Source: Bettongia penicillata ogilbyi
Taxonomy: Eukaryota; Chordata; Mammalia; Diprotodontia; Potoroidae
DNA: 64,000 nt
Assembly (NCBI GenBank): GCA_023548195.1
Contig: JAJHZJ010000800.1
Coordinates: forward strand, 806,001-870,000
Direction: 5' to 3'
Positions 33,576 through 45,334 of the stretch are shown here, in pieces; the stretch's first letter is position 1; every line of letters starts with the position of its first letter. The position numbers and the translations under genes are program-made. The notes under the pieces are model-generated. The model searched no databases. It had not been told where the DNA came from and worked only from the letters and a program-made list of their open reading frames with translations.

Positions 33576-34935
33576 CCATTTTTTCACCTGATAAATAGGG
33601 ACTGTGAACTAATTGTTTTCTAAGATCCCTTCCAGCTCTCAATCATGTGACTAGATGTGGGTGCTCACTTAACCTGGCTGCCTTCTGTTCCTTCTGAGTT
33701 TGAATTAAAATGTCTCAAAACAAAAGTCCTCATTCAGAACTGGGTACTAGAAGTGGAAATGGCTCAGCACCACAGGAACTTCTCTTTGTCTCCAGACCAG
33801 GTAGAGTATGCAGGCCACAGCAGGAGGAATAGCTTCCCTTAAGAAGTTTCATTTTTTTTTTTTGACTCTTGCCACATTGACGACTGTGGGTGGGTGGGTG
33901 GAAGGGAGGGTGGATGCCATCAGAGCCTTGGGAAGATAACAGGTTTTAAGAATGGGGGAGGGTTTGTATTTCACAGTGATGGTTTCATGATACCCTGGAG
34001 AGCTACATTCATGGTGCATTTTAGTCCTCCTGCTTTGAACACAGCACGATTCCTTTCAACCCTCCCTTCTCTCTGGTAGAAAGGATGAAAAAAATGGTTC
34101 AGATGGTTTTTTTTAATATAAATTTATTTATTTAACTTTTTACATTCATTTTCACAAAATTTTGGGTTCCAAATTTTCTCCCCATTTATCCCCTTCCCCC
34201 ACCCCAATACACCGAGCATTCTAATTTTCCCTATCACCAATCTGCCCTCTCTTCTATCATCCCTCCCTTCTCTTATCCCCATCTTCTCTTTTGTCCTGTA
34301 GGGCCAGATGACTTTCTATTCCCCATTAACTGTATTTCTTATTTCCTAGAGGCAACTACAATACTAAACAGTTGTTCCTAAAACTTTGAGTTCCAAATTC
34401 TCCCCATCCCTCCCTCCCCACCCATTCCCTTTGGGAAGGCAGGCAATTCAATATAGGCCATATCTGTGTAGTATTGTAAATGACTTTGATAACAGTCATG
34501 TTGTGTAAGATTAACTGTATATCCCTCCATCCTATTCTGCCCCCCATTGTTTCTAATCTGTCTTTTGATCCTGTCCCTCCCCAAGTGTTGACTTCAAATT
34601 GCTCCCTTCTCCCATTGCCCTCCCTTCCATCATCCCTCCCTCCCTGCTTATCTCCTTTTCCCCCACTTTCCTGTATTGTAAGATAGGTTTTCATACCAAA
34701 ATGAGTGTGCATTTTACTCCTTCCTTTAGTCGAATGTGATGAGGGTAAACTTCTTGTTTTTTTCTCAGCTCGCCTCTTTTTCCCTCCACTAAAAAGTCTC
34801 CTGCTTGCCTCTTGAATGAGATATAATTTACCCCCTTCCATTTCACCCTCTCTCCTACCAGTACATTTCTCTCTCACCATTTACCTTAATTTCTTTTAAG
34901 ATATGGTCCCATCCTATTCAATTCACTCTGTGCCC

Positions 34936-35002
34936 TCTGTCTCTGTGTGTGCGTGCATGTGTGTATGTGTGTGTGCATGCATGCGTGTACATGTGTGTGT
35001 GT
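34936..35002. repeat. (TG)n-type microsatellite inside the half-L1
   Basis: GTGTGT and GCATGC units alternate on the + strand, within the 3' UTR of the minus-strand element. Confidence 0.85.
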
Positions 35003-35137
35003 GGCCCCACCAACTACCCAGATACTGAAAAGTTTTAAGAGTAACAAATATTGTCTTTCCATGTAGGAATGTAAACAGTTCACCTTTGGTAAGTCCCTTA
35101 TGACTTCTTTTTGCTATTTACTTTTTTATGCTTCTTC

Positions 35138-36237
35138 TCATTCTTGTGTTTGAAAGTCAAATTTTCTTTTCAGCTCTGGTCTTTTCATCAAGAATGCTTG
35201 AAAGTCCTCTGTTTCATTGAAAGACCATATTTTCCCCTGAAGTATTATACTCAGTTTTGCTGGGTAGGTGATTCTTGGTTTGAGTCCTAGTTCCTTTGAC
35301 TTCTGGAATATCCTATTCCACACCCTTCGATCCCTTAATGTAGAAGCTGCTAGATCTTGTGTTATCCTGATTGTATTTCCACAATACTGGAATTGTTTCT
35401 TTCTAGCTGCTTGCAATATTTTCTCCTTGACCTGGGAATTCTGGAATTTGGCCACAATGTTCCTAGGAGTTTCTCTTTTTGGCTCTCTTTCAGGCAGTGA
35501 TCGATGGATTCCTTCAATACTTATTTTGCCCTCTGGTTGTAGAATATCAGGGCAGTTTCCTTGATAATTTCATGAAAGATGATGTCTAGGCTCTTTTTTT
35601 GATCATGGCTTTCAGGTATTTTTAAATTTTTAAATTGTCTCTTCTGGATCTATTTGCCAGGTCAGTTGTTTTTCCAATGAGATATTTCACATTCTCTTCC
35701 ATTTTTTCATTCTTTTGGTTTTGTTATGTGATTTCTTGGTTTCTCAGAAAGTCATTAGACTCCATCTGTTCCATTCTAATTTTGAGAGAACCATTCTCTT
35801 CAGTGAGCTTTTGAACCTCTTTTTCCATTTGTCTAATTCTACTTTTTAAAGCATTATTCTCCTCATTGGCTTTTTGAACCTCTTTTGCCAATTGAGTGAG
35901 CCTATTTTTCAAGGTGTTATTTTCTTCAGCATTTTTTTGGGTCTCCTTTACCAAGGTATTGACCTGTTTTTCATGCTTTTCTTGCATCTCTCATTTCTCT
36001 TCCCAGTTTTTCCTCCACCTGTCTAACTTGATTTTCAAAATCCTTTTTGAGCTCTTCCATGGCCTGAGTCCACCAGACATCCACCTTGGATGTCTGGGAT
36101 AGAGGGACCCCGACCTCCACCTTTTTCCCTGATGGCAGGCATTGTACTTCCTTATCAGAAATGATGGGAGGAAGGAACATTTCTTCCCCAAGAAAGTAGT
36201 TCTCTATGGTCTCACTTTGCTTCCTTTTTCTGGGCAT
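35138..36237 (-). pseudogene. Inactivated L1/HAL1 ORF1 (RNA-binding protein)
   Basis: It starts ATG at 36237 (MPRKRKQSET). A long coiled coil of three repeated 21-residue blocks follows (EENNTLKNRL, EENNALKSRI, EENGSLKIRM), then an RRM-like and C-terminal domain ending near 35138; RNIVAKFQNSQVKEKILQAAR is the conserved L1 ORF1 block. A two-base loss near 35988, compared with the copy at 39975, shifts the frame, and a TAA at about 35721-35723 stops it again. ORF1 proteins form trimers that coat L1 RNA; this copy cannot make one. Confidence 0.85.
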
Positions 36238-37214
36238 TTTCCCAGCCAGTTACTTGACTTCTGAGATTCCTGTCCACCCCTGCCTAGATCTGCCCAGCTA
36301 GTGCTTGGGGTCTGTGATTCAAATGCTGCTTCCTAGCCTCAGGGCTTTCCGTGGCAGGAGTGGCTGCTATTCAATGTGAGCTTAAGTTCTGGTGCTTGGG
36401 TGGGGGCAGGGCCACCTCCCAGGCTCAGTTCCCTCAGGGGGTTTATGCAGAGATCTTCTGTAATGGAGCTCCTGCCTTCTTGGGGAGTCCTGGGCTACTG
36501 CTACCTCTGCAGCTGCCTCTGCTGCTGCCTCCCAAGGGGTCCCGAGCCACAGAGACACCCCTCTCCCCTCTCGGCCAGCCCAGAAGTCTCTCTCACTGAC
36601 CTGGAGCGCCTGTGGGTGGAGGGACACTTGCAGCCGCCAGACGTTCTGTCCCTTAAGCCTGCTCGGATCTGCTCCTCTGGGGCTGTGTGGCCGGGGCAAC
36701 GGAGGGCTGGACTCTGAGTCTGGAGCGTGACAGACACCTGGGGATGGCTTTCCCGGGCTCTCTGGAATGGAAATCTCTTCCAGTGTGTTTCTGCGCGGGT
36801 TCCACTGCTCCAGAATTTGTAGGGAGTTATTTTTACAGGAAATTTATGGGCTGTGGATTTGGAGCTAGCATACGTGAGTCTTTCTACTCCGCCATCTTGG
36901 CTCCTCCCCCCCCAGATGTTTTAAGAGAGAAAAATGAGATGCTCGTTATTGCTCTTTTTACAGGGACAAATTTGGGAAGCCAGTGTTTTGTTTTGTTATT
37001 GATGGTGGTTTAGGGAAAACATTGTTTGGAGTCTTAATTTTCTGGGCTTGGATGTGGTTACAAAATCTGGAGTGTTGTATTTGGTTCTTGGCACTGAAGT
37101 TTGGGATAGGAGTATTTATGAGATGGAGAGTGGTTGAAGGAAGATGGCGGGGAAGGTGGGTAGCCCTGAGTACACTCTATAGGGGGAGCAATAGAATGAA
37201 CTAATTGCTCAGTC

Positions 37215-37490
37215 AGGAGAAGATGTGGAGTGGGGGGGAACCATTATAGCTGTCTTCAAGTCTTTGAAGGGCTGTCACATGCAAAAGGGATTAAACCTGT
37301 TCAGTTTGGTCCCACAGGGCAGAACCAGGAGCAACAGGTGGGAGTTGCAAAGAGGAAAATTTAAGCTTGAAGAATCCTGGGTCTGCAACTTATTTACTGT
37401 GAGGATTCCTCTTCTAGTGCGAGGTGGACTGAGTGAGATGTCTAGACCTAGTCTAATTCAGTCCCTATTCTAGAATTTAGTGATTCTATG
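37215..37490 (+). mobile_element. CR1/L3 LINE 3' end fragment
   Basis: It contains gtcttcaagtctttgaagggctgtcacatg, gtttggtcccacagggcagaacc and gtgggagttgcaaagagg, an L3 3' region. It parallels the copy at 38860-39014. Confidence 0.75.
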
Positions 37491-37604
37491 AAACCTCTAT
37501 AGTTCTTCTTTAGATGCTATGGATGACAGTTTTACTTAGGTAGAGAGTAAAACTCCTTCCCTCTCTTCTACCCCCTCCCCCCCACTCTTTCCACCATCGC
37601 TGAG

Positions 37605-37775
37605 GTAGCTGGGTATAGGAGAAATGGCACTGAAAGTGAATTTACAGTAAGAATATTTGGATCCATACCTGCCTCTGCTACCTATGACCCCAGTAAATCA
37701 CTACTGTTTTCTCATCTTTAAAACCAGAGGGTTGAACTAGATGAACTCTATAGTTCCTTCCAGTTCCAAATCTTT
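37605..37775 (+). mobile_element. SINE, MON1-like
   Basis: It contains gaggtagctgggtataggag, gtttctcatctttaaaacc-type core (ttttctcatctttaaaacc) and gggttgaactagatgaactc. Confidence 0.7.
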
Positions 37776-39014
37776 AATGAGCCTATCTTTCTAGGATTCT
37801 GAATTACAAATAACCTGACCTCCTCATCAACCCAGGGCCAAGTTCTAATGATGTACTTTGCCGCAAAAGGTCCCTGTGTTGACCCTAAATACCTTGGTCA
37901 AAGACTGGTCCGTTTCTTCTTTCTCTACCTTGCCACACATCATAGTCCTTGCATCGTTACTGTAAAGAGCCAATTAAGTCCTAGAACCATTGTTTTCTTT
38001 TTGTTATTGTTCTTAAGTCTTCTATTTATTTATTTGTTTTGGGGGCACTGGACCTATAATTTTATTGCTTTATGAAACTTCCAAGAGAGAAAAGTCTTCC
38101 TATCAATACAAGTCAGCACCTTCTCTGCAAAATATAGCCTTTTTAAAGACAATTTTTAAAATTCTAGAACAAATAGAGTTTGTATTATGTTTCCTTCTGG
38201 GGTCCAGGGTCACTATAACACTAACAAATGGAGTTTCTATCTGTAGTCCCGATATAGTAATGACATTTAAGATTTGATAGCATCTTTCAGCTTGACATAA
38301 TTATTAGTCAAGGCTGTAGGAGGGCTGATGGTAAAAGCAAAGACTAGGGAGAAAAAGGTGGTAAGGCAATTTTCTTTCAGTATTGAGGTGACACAATTTT
38401 TCTGTATTTAGAGATGCTCAGAGAAGGAGCAGGAGGAGAAGTGACCTGTACAGGGTAATGAGAAATCTATAACAGAACAGAGGGCACTTGGGAGTGAGGG
38501 GAGGACCTGAAGTCTTGACTTCCATTTGGAAATCAACCAACACCCACCTTCATCCAGGACCAAATGGCTAGGCAGGAGGTGGTGAAAAATATATAGTCAT
38601 TACTTCGTCAAGATCCTGTCATAGTGGCCAAATAAATCAGTGTCTAAGGACAGAGAGGTGAATCATGACAGAGGAATGATATTGCCCTCCCTCCATTACT
38701 CTTAAGATCAAAGATCAACTTTGCCTAGTTGTAGGGTCTCTGGCCAGATACATTCTTTCTGAAGTCTTCCCTAAAGCCCCTTTCATCCTATTCTTGGAGA
38801 GGCTGGTTGAATCAGAAGATCAGAGATGTTAGGAGTGGGCAGAGCAGAATGTTTAACTTGGAGAAGGGAAGAGAAGACTGAGAGGGAACATGATAGCTCT
38901 CTTCAGGTATCTAGAGGGCTGTCATGTGAAAGAGGAAGGGACTGGAGTTATTTTATGTTCCACCAGAAGGTAGAACCAGGAATAATGCTTGGAAGTTGCA
39001 AGGCTAAAAATTGG

Positions 39015-42000
39015 GATTGGTGGAGCCAAGATGGATAGGTGGATCCAAGATGGGATTAGAGGAGTCGAGAGGGCAGAGTAAAGTCAGTGACTTTCCTGAG
39101 CTCTCCCCCAAACCCCTCCAAATACCTTTAAATAATGACTCTAAGTAAATTCTAGAGTGGCAGAACACACAAAAAGGTGGAAGGAAACAATTTACCAGCC
39201 CAAGACAACTTAGAAGGTCAGTAGGAAAGATCTGTTTCACCAGGTTGAGAGAGAAGTGCAATCCAGTGCAGACCAGGCCCTAGCAAACCATGAGCAGGAC
39301 TCTGAATAACTGAGTCAGTGGTAGTAGTGGTAGTTTCCAGACCTCTCAGTCCACATATGGTAAGGGGATCAGATAATATATCAGAAGAGATTTACAGGGG
39401 TCTTTGCAGGACTCTGTTGAATTACCTATACTTGGATTTGGGTCACAGTCCTGAGTCTTAGTCCCAGTGGGAGGAGGAGCACTAGCACAGCAGAGCTTGT
39501 GGCTGAAAGGGAGCAAGGGCCCTGGTCACAGTTACAGTGTTGAAAAGAGTGCTTATGTTTTCTCACAAACCACTGCACAGTATAGGAGAATAGTAAACAC
39601 ACTTCTCCCTTGATCATACCACATTAGAAGAACCAAAAACTTTGTAGGTGCCCAGAATTACCTCTAAAAACAGTTGTACAAAAAAACCCTAAAGCCTGGG
39701 ACAGTGTACCCTCTACCCTGGAAGCAGAGCCCCACTTTAGCATAGAGTTAAAAGTCAAAAGGCTGGAAAATGAGCACACAACAGAAAAAATTCTGACCAT
39801 AGAAAATTACTATAGTGACAAGGAAGACAAAAACACACACTCAGAAGAAAACAATAAAGTCAAAATTCCTCTATCCAAAGCCTCAAGGAAAAATATGAAT
39901 TGGTCTCAGGCCATGGAAGAACTCAAAAAGAATTTTTAAAGTCAAGCAAGAGAGGTAGAGGAAAAATTGGGAAGAGAAATGAGAGTAATGCAAGAAAAAC
40001 ATGAAAAAAAGAGTCAACAGCTCAGTAAAAGAGGCACAAAAAATACTGAAGAAAATAACACCTCAAAAAACCAGAACAGGTCAAATGGTAAAAGTGGAAC
40101 AAAAAATTCAATGAAGAGACGCATGCCTTGAAAACACAATTGGCCAAATGGGAAAAGATCTACAAAAAATTCACAGAAGAGAAGAATGCCTTAACAAATG
40201 GAATTGACCAAGTGGAAAAGGAGATACAAAAGTTCACTAAAGAAAAAAATGCCTTAAAAGTTAGAATTGGATAAGTGGAAGCTTAATGACTTTATGAGAC
40301 ATCAAGAAATAATCAAACAAAATAAAAAAAATAGAAGAAAATGTGAAATATCTCATTGGAAAAACAATTAACCAGGAAAATAGATCTGGGAGAGATAATT
40401 TAAGAATTATAGGACTACCTGAAAGTCATGAGCAAAAAAAAGAGCTTAGACATCATCTTTCAAGAAATTATCAAGGAAAATTGCCCTGATATTCTAAAAC
40501 CAGAGGGTAAAATAGAAATTGAAAGAATCCATCAATCACCTTCTGAAAGAGACCCCAAAATAAAAACTGCCAGGAATATTGTAGCCAAATTCCAGACCTC
40601 TCAGATGAAGGAAAAAATACTTCAAGCAGTCAAAACAGACAGTTTACATATTGTGGAGTCAGGTTCTACACAAAAGGATCAGAAGGCTTAGAATATGATA
40701 TTCTAGAAAGCAAAACAGCTAGGATTACCACCAAGCATCTCCTACCTAGCAAAACTGAATATAATCCTTTAGGGGGAAAATGAACATTCAATGAAACAGA
40801 GGACTCTCAAGCTTTCCTGATGAAAAGACCAGAGCTGAATAGACAATCTGATTTTCAAATACAAGATGCAAAAAAAGCATAAAAAGGTAAATGGGAAAGA
40901 GAAATCATAAGGAATTTGATAAGGTTAGACTATTTATTTTCCTACATAGGAAAATGATATTTTATAACTTCTAAAAACTTTCTCACTATTAGGGCAGTTA
41001 GAAGGATTATACATAGACAAAGCATAAGTTGAATGTAATGATATGATTATAAAATTAAGGGATGAGAAAGAAGAATGCACTGGGTAAAGGAGAAAGGGAG
41101 AGGCAGAATGGGATAAATTATCTGATATAAAAGACTCCTGAAAGAGATTTTAAGTGGAGGAGAAAACGGGGGACATGGGGAGAGGAGCACATGAACTTTG
41201 TTCTCATCAGAATTGATTCAAAGAGGGAATAATATGTACACTCAGCTGGATATAGAAATCTATCTTATACCTTACAGGAAAGTAGGAATGGAAGAGGACA
41301 AGTGAAGGGGCAGAGTGCTGATAGAAGGGAGGGAAGTTTTGAGGAGGTAAAAGTCAGAAGTAAAACACTTTCGAGAAAGAACTGGGTAAAAGGATAGAGA
41401 GAGTAGGCTAAATGGGGAAAACAGGAGGGAGGGAGCTACATAGTTGGTAATCATTACTGTGGAAAAAAGTTTATAGTGAGTTTCTTTGATAAAGACTTCA
41501 TTTCTCAAACATATAGAAAACTGAGTCAAATTTATAGAAATAAGAGCCAAGCCTGAATTGATAAATGATCATAGAATTTGCAGTCAGTTTTCAGACAAAG
41601 CAATCAAAGCTATCTATAGTCATATCAAAAACATGTTCTAAATCACTATTGACGAGAGAAACGAAATTAAAACAACACTGAGCTACCTTATACCTGTCAG
41701 ATTAGCTAATATGACAAAAAAGAAAAGTGACAAATATTGGAGGGGATGTGGGAAAATTAAAACATTAATTTACGGTGAAGTTGTATACTGATTCAACCAT
41801 TCTGGAGAACAATTTGAAATTGTGCCCAAAGGATTATAAAACCATGCAGATGCCGTGACCAAACAGTAGCATTACTAGGTCTATATCCCAAAGAAATAAA
41901 AAACAAAAAGGAAAAGGACCTATGTGTACAAAAATATTTATAGCAACTCTTTTAGTGGTGGCAAAGAATTGGAAGTTAAGGGGATATCCATCAATTGAGC

Positions 42001-42526
42001 AATGACTGAACAAGTTGTCGCATACGATTGTGATGGAATACTGTTGTGCTTTAAGAAATAATGAGCAAGATACTCTTGGAAAAATATGGAAATACTTACA
42101 TGGACTGATGCAAAATGAAATAAGCAGAACCAGGAGAACATTTTACACAGTAACAGCAATACTGCATGGTGATCTACTGTGAACAACTTAGCTATTCTCA
42201 GCAATACAATGATCCAAGACAGTTCTGTAGGACTTATGATGAAAGGTACTGTCCATCTCCAGGGAAAGAACTGGTAGAACCTGAATGCGGATCAAAGATA
42301 CTTTTTCTTTATTTATTTTTCTTTTTTCATCTGTGTTTTCTTTCACAGAATGACTTACATGAAAATGTGTTTTGCATGATCACTCATGTATAACCTATGT
42401 CAAATTGCTTGCCTTCTCAATGAGGCAGGGGGAGGGGGAAGGAGAGGAAGGGAGAGAATTTGGAACTCAAAATTTAACAAAAAAGAATGTTTTTATGTGT
42501 AATTGGGGAAAATAAAATATTAAGAA
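39015..42526 (+). mobile_element. L1-derived element with ORF1 and 3' end but almost no ORF2
   Basis: It starts gattggtggagccaagatgg, with a 5' UTR of about 755 bases, a degraded ORF1 (39770-40882), about 700 bases of purine-rich sequence, then the ORF2 C-terminal region (about 41480-42300), a 3' UTR and a terminal A-rich run. Endonuclease and most of reverse transcriptase are absent. AAAAATTGG is duplicated at 39006-39014 and 42527-42535. Its length of about 3.5 kb is roughly half a full L1. Confidence 0.85.
39770..40882 (+). pseudogene. Heavily mutated L1 ORF1
   Basis: From ATG at 39770 the frame shifts several times. Recognisable blocks are QAMEELKK near 39914, the REMRVMQEKHEK coiled-coil start, three or four 63-base repeats (40058-40275), an intact 87-codon stretch at 40428-40691 with RNIVAKFQTSQMKEKILQA, and the end QAFLMKRPEL before TAA at 40880. 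It is more decayed than the copy at 35138-36237. Confidence 0.8.
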
Positions 42527-43224
42527 AAAAATTGGACTTGATATCAGGAGAAACTTCTTAATATTTAGAACTGTCTCAAAGTGAAATGGGTTTCCTTGGA
42601 AGGAAATGTGTTTCCCTTCATTGGATATCCTCAAGCTGAGATAACACTTATCCAGTATGTTATATGGTGCCAACTCTTTTCCATTATGGGTTGGACTAGA
42701 TAACTGTTGAAGTCCTTTCCAATTTCTTAGACTAGGGTTATGATTTTTTAACCAGGGCTTTGTCCCAGGGAATCAACATGGGCATGGAGGAGATGGCATT
42801 TTCGTTTTTCCTGTTGACTGCTGTCTCTACTTCTCTCCTGGTCTATGCCTTGTAGTCATGTCTGTCCTCAGAGTAGTCCCATGGTCATGGCACCCTTCTT
42901 TCTGAACTCACCTTTTCTCTCAACCCTCATCCCCTGGAGTAGTAAAGGTTGAGTCCTCTGGAAGATAAGCTGTTGCATCTCCTACTCATGAGAATGCCCA
43001 TGGTCAGGTTGCCCTCAGTGCTATCCTCTCCTCCTGAATTGAATTTGGCCAGGTGTAAAGGTTCCTGATTCTGGACATGGATCTGACCTTGTGGTATTTC
43101 TTCAGTCCATTCAGAAACAGAAATCTCCCAGTTGAATAGGGGCCTCACAAAACACCCTACTTTAGTGACTGACACATTTTTTTTTGTTCTGTCCTGAGAT
43201 TTCACAGATGCAACAACCTCCAGA

Positions 43225-43395
43225 GCATATTGATAACTATTATGTAACTTTATAACCTTAGAGAGTTGCCTTAGAGATACTGAAGAGCAGGTGACTTGTC
43301 CAAGTTCACAAAGCCAATATTTATCAAAGGTAAGATCTGCACTCATGTTGTTCTGGTTGGAAGGCTAATCCTCCATCCATTATACCACTCTTCCT
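43225..43395 (-). mobile_element. SINE, MIR-like
   Basis: It contains gagcaggtgacttgtccaagttcac, then atccattataccactcttcc, in reverse order. Confidence 0.65.
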
Positions 43396-44049
43396 ACTAA
43401 ACTCCATGGTAGGGATTTAATAAATGTTGGTAAAATTGAAGATGTAAGCTAATCTTTCTAAAATAGAATTCTGAAGTTCAGCCATAGCTTTGGCAGACAC
43501 AGGGCCTTAGCAGAAACCAAGAAAATGCTGTTAGTTCAGTTGTAGAGTCAGCTAGCACAAAAGGAATTTGTCGCTTCCTTTCTCCCTTCAGTGGGCAGAG
43601 AAGTGACTAAAACATTAAAAACGTGCTTGAGGCGCCACTATGCATAGACTGTGTCACTACAGCATCACCAAAACAAGATAGGTAGAACTGCTTCTCTCTT
43701 CTCCATCTTTGCTTCCAGATGGGCTCTTTATGGCTTCCTTCACTCTTTCATTACTGATAAGTGTGCTCATTTGAATCCAATTCCACCTAAATGTCAGTGT
43801 CAGGGAACATGGAGTGATTTGGCTTGCAGCTCTAGGGAATGATCCGGCTTGCTTCCTTTGACCAAATCTCCCTTCTGTTGAAAATTATTGTCTAGCAGAG
43901 GGGCTCAACTTTTGGCTGAGAAAGAGATGCTGATATCCATCTATGGAGTTTGCAGAGTTCAGCGGCTACATATATCTAGCCATAGCTGATATCCATTGGC
44001 CTCTGGGGGGTTGTGGTGAGGGGAGAACTAGGAGGGTCAAATGAGTTCA

Positions 44050-44295
44050 CTTCAATAGAGAAGTCACTTCATCTCTCAACCTCAGCTTTCTCATGTAACA
44101 TGAGGAACTTGGATTGATCTCTCAGATTTCTTGCGGCTTTCAGCTTTGCGATTCTAGATCTCATGCAAGCAGGGTAGAAAGCTAAGGCCAGGAAGACCTG
44201 GGTTCTAATCCCACCTCTTAAATAAACTTTCTGTGTAACCCCGAGTAAATCAATTAACCTCTTAGTGCTCTAAACGCTCACTAAGATTAAAATTA
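44050..44295 (+). mobile_element. Two adjoining SINE fragments, MON1/MIR-like
   Basis: 44050-44160 has cacttcatctctcaacctcag and a gaacttggattgatctctcag tail. 44165-44295 has ggccaggaagacctgggttc and gtgtaaccccgagtaaatc. Confidence 0.65.
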
Positions 44296-44764
44296 CAGAG
44301 AGGGTGCTGACATTCATTGATGGAAGGAGCTTTCTCACCTGGAAGTTCTCTCTAACATCGAAATCACAGTTGTAGTCCCCAGATGTATCATCTTCCCTTG
44401 AGTTCAGTTGGGTACCTGCTCATTCTGCTTTTCTAGGGAAGAGATGTAGCCAGAGCATCTCTGGGAACCCTCAGAGGGGAAGAAGAATATTGCTTCCAAG
44501 TGGGCTTTGGCCATCCCTATGAAAGCTGCATCCCCAGATTCTTTATCTGTAAAGGAGGAATTGGATACCATTTGGATTCTTTGAAAAGGATTTTACTGTT
44601 CTCTGAGTGGGGAGCTGAGAGCAAATTCCTAGCTGAAAGGGGTCATGTGGCACATGAGAGCTGTTGTAACCCCTTCAGTATTGCGGCTTTTACCAAGGTG
44701 ACTAAAAGAGGAAATAAAAATGAGGCAGCACTAAGGGGAATGTCAGAGGTCATAATGCATGCAT

Positions 44765-44945
44765 TATAGGATCAGAAGATCATAAATTTCAAACTGCAAA
44801 GGACTCCAGAGGGCATCTAGTTTAACCCCTTAATTTTAGAGGTGAGGGAACTGAGGACCAAGGAGGTTAAATTTCTTGTCCAGGGTCATGTTGGGGTATA
44901 CTCAGGCTTGAGTTATCTCATTCCTAGCCTCCCCCTTCAGTTTCT
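44765..44945 (-). mobile_element. SINE, MIR-like
   Basis: It contains ggcatctagtttaaccccttaattttagag, gggaactgaggaccaagg and cttgtccagggtcatg. Confidence 0.75.
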
Positions 44946-45272
44946 CACTCTCTTTGTTTCCTGCCCCTGGCAAAAAAGCTTTGATTTGCTCTGCCAATGA
45001 CCTTGCAATCGAGATATGCCAAGGCTTTCCCACTCCTCTGCCCCACCAGAGGACCGGGGCCCTGCCAAGGAAAGGAAATGTTTGTGCTGATGGCTATGTT
45101 TCCCAGTGCTGGTCAGAGGACAACAGGAGCCTGGGCTGGCAGGCAGCCAGAACCCTCTTGGGCAGAGATATAATTACTAATAATGACCTCCAGCCCAGGC
45201 AGCGACTGAAATGGCTGTTCAGGACAGGCACCAAACCTAGTCTGGTTTGTGTAACACAAATAAATACTGCTG

Positions 45273-45276
45273 GTGT

Positions 45277-45333
<57 letters not shown>
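45273..45333. repeat. (GT)n microsatellite with GC steps
   Basis: It begins with GTGTGCGTGCGTGTGCGT and continues as a pure GT run of over 40 bases, an alternating purine-pyrimidine tract. Confidence 0.97.

Positions 45334-45334
<1 letters not shown>

Larger units (their letters stand above)
34106..36912 (-). mobile_element. HAL1-like half-L1: 5' UTR, ORF1 and 3' UTR, no ORF2
   Basis: On the minus strand it starts ggggaggagccaagatggcgg, a typical L1 5' end. It has a GC-rich 5' UTR of about 675 bases, then ORF1 (36237 to 35138), then about 1 kb of 3' UTR with a purine tract and an A-rich end. No endonuclease or reverse transcriptase sequence lies between ORF1 and the 3' UTR. CAGATG at 34100-34105 recurs at 36913-36918, a probable target-site duplication. 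Structurally this is a complete half-L1, which would need another L1's enzymes to move. Confidence 0.8.
38860..42745 (+). mobile_element. CR1/L3 LINE 3' end split by an L1 insertion
   Basis: The left part, 38860-39014, contains ctcttcaggtatctagagggctgtcatgtg. The right part, 42527-42745, contains ggacttgatatcaggagaaacttc and gggttggactagataactg. They form one L3 3' end once the inserted L1 is removed. Confidence 0.8.
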
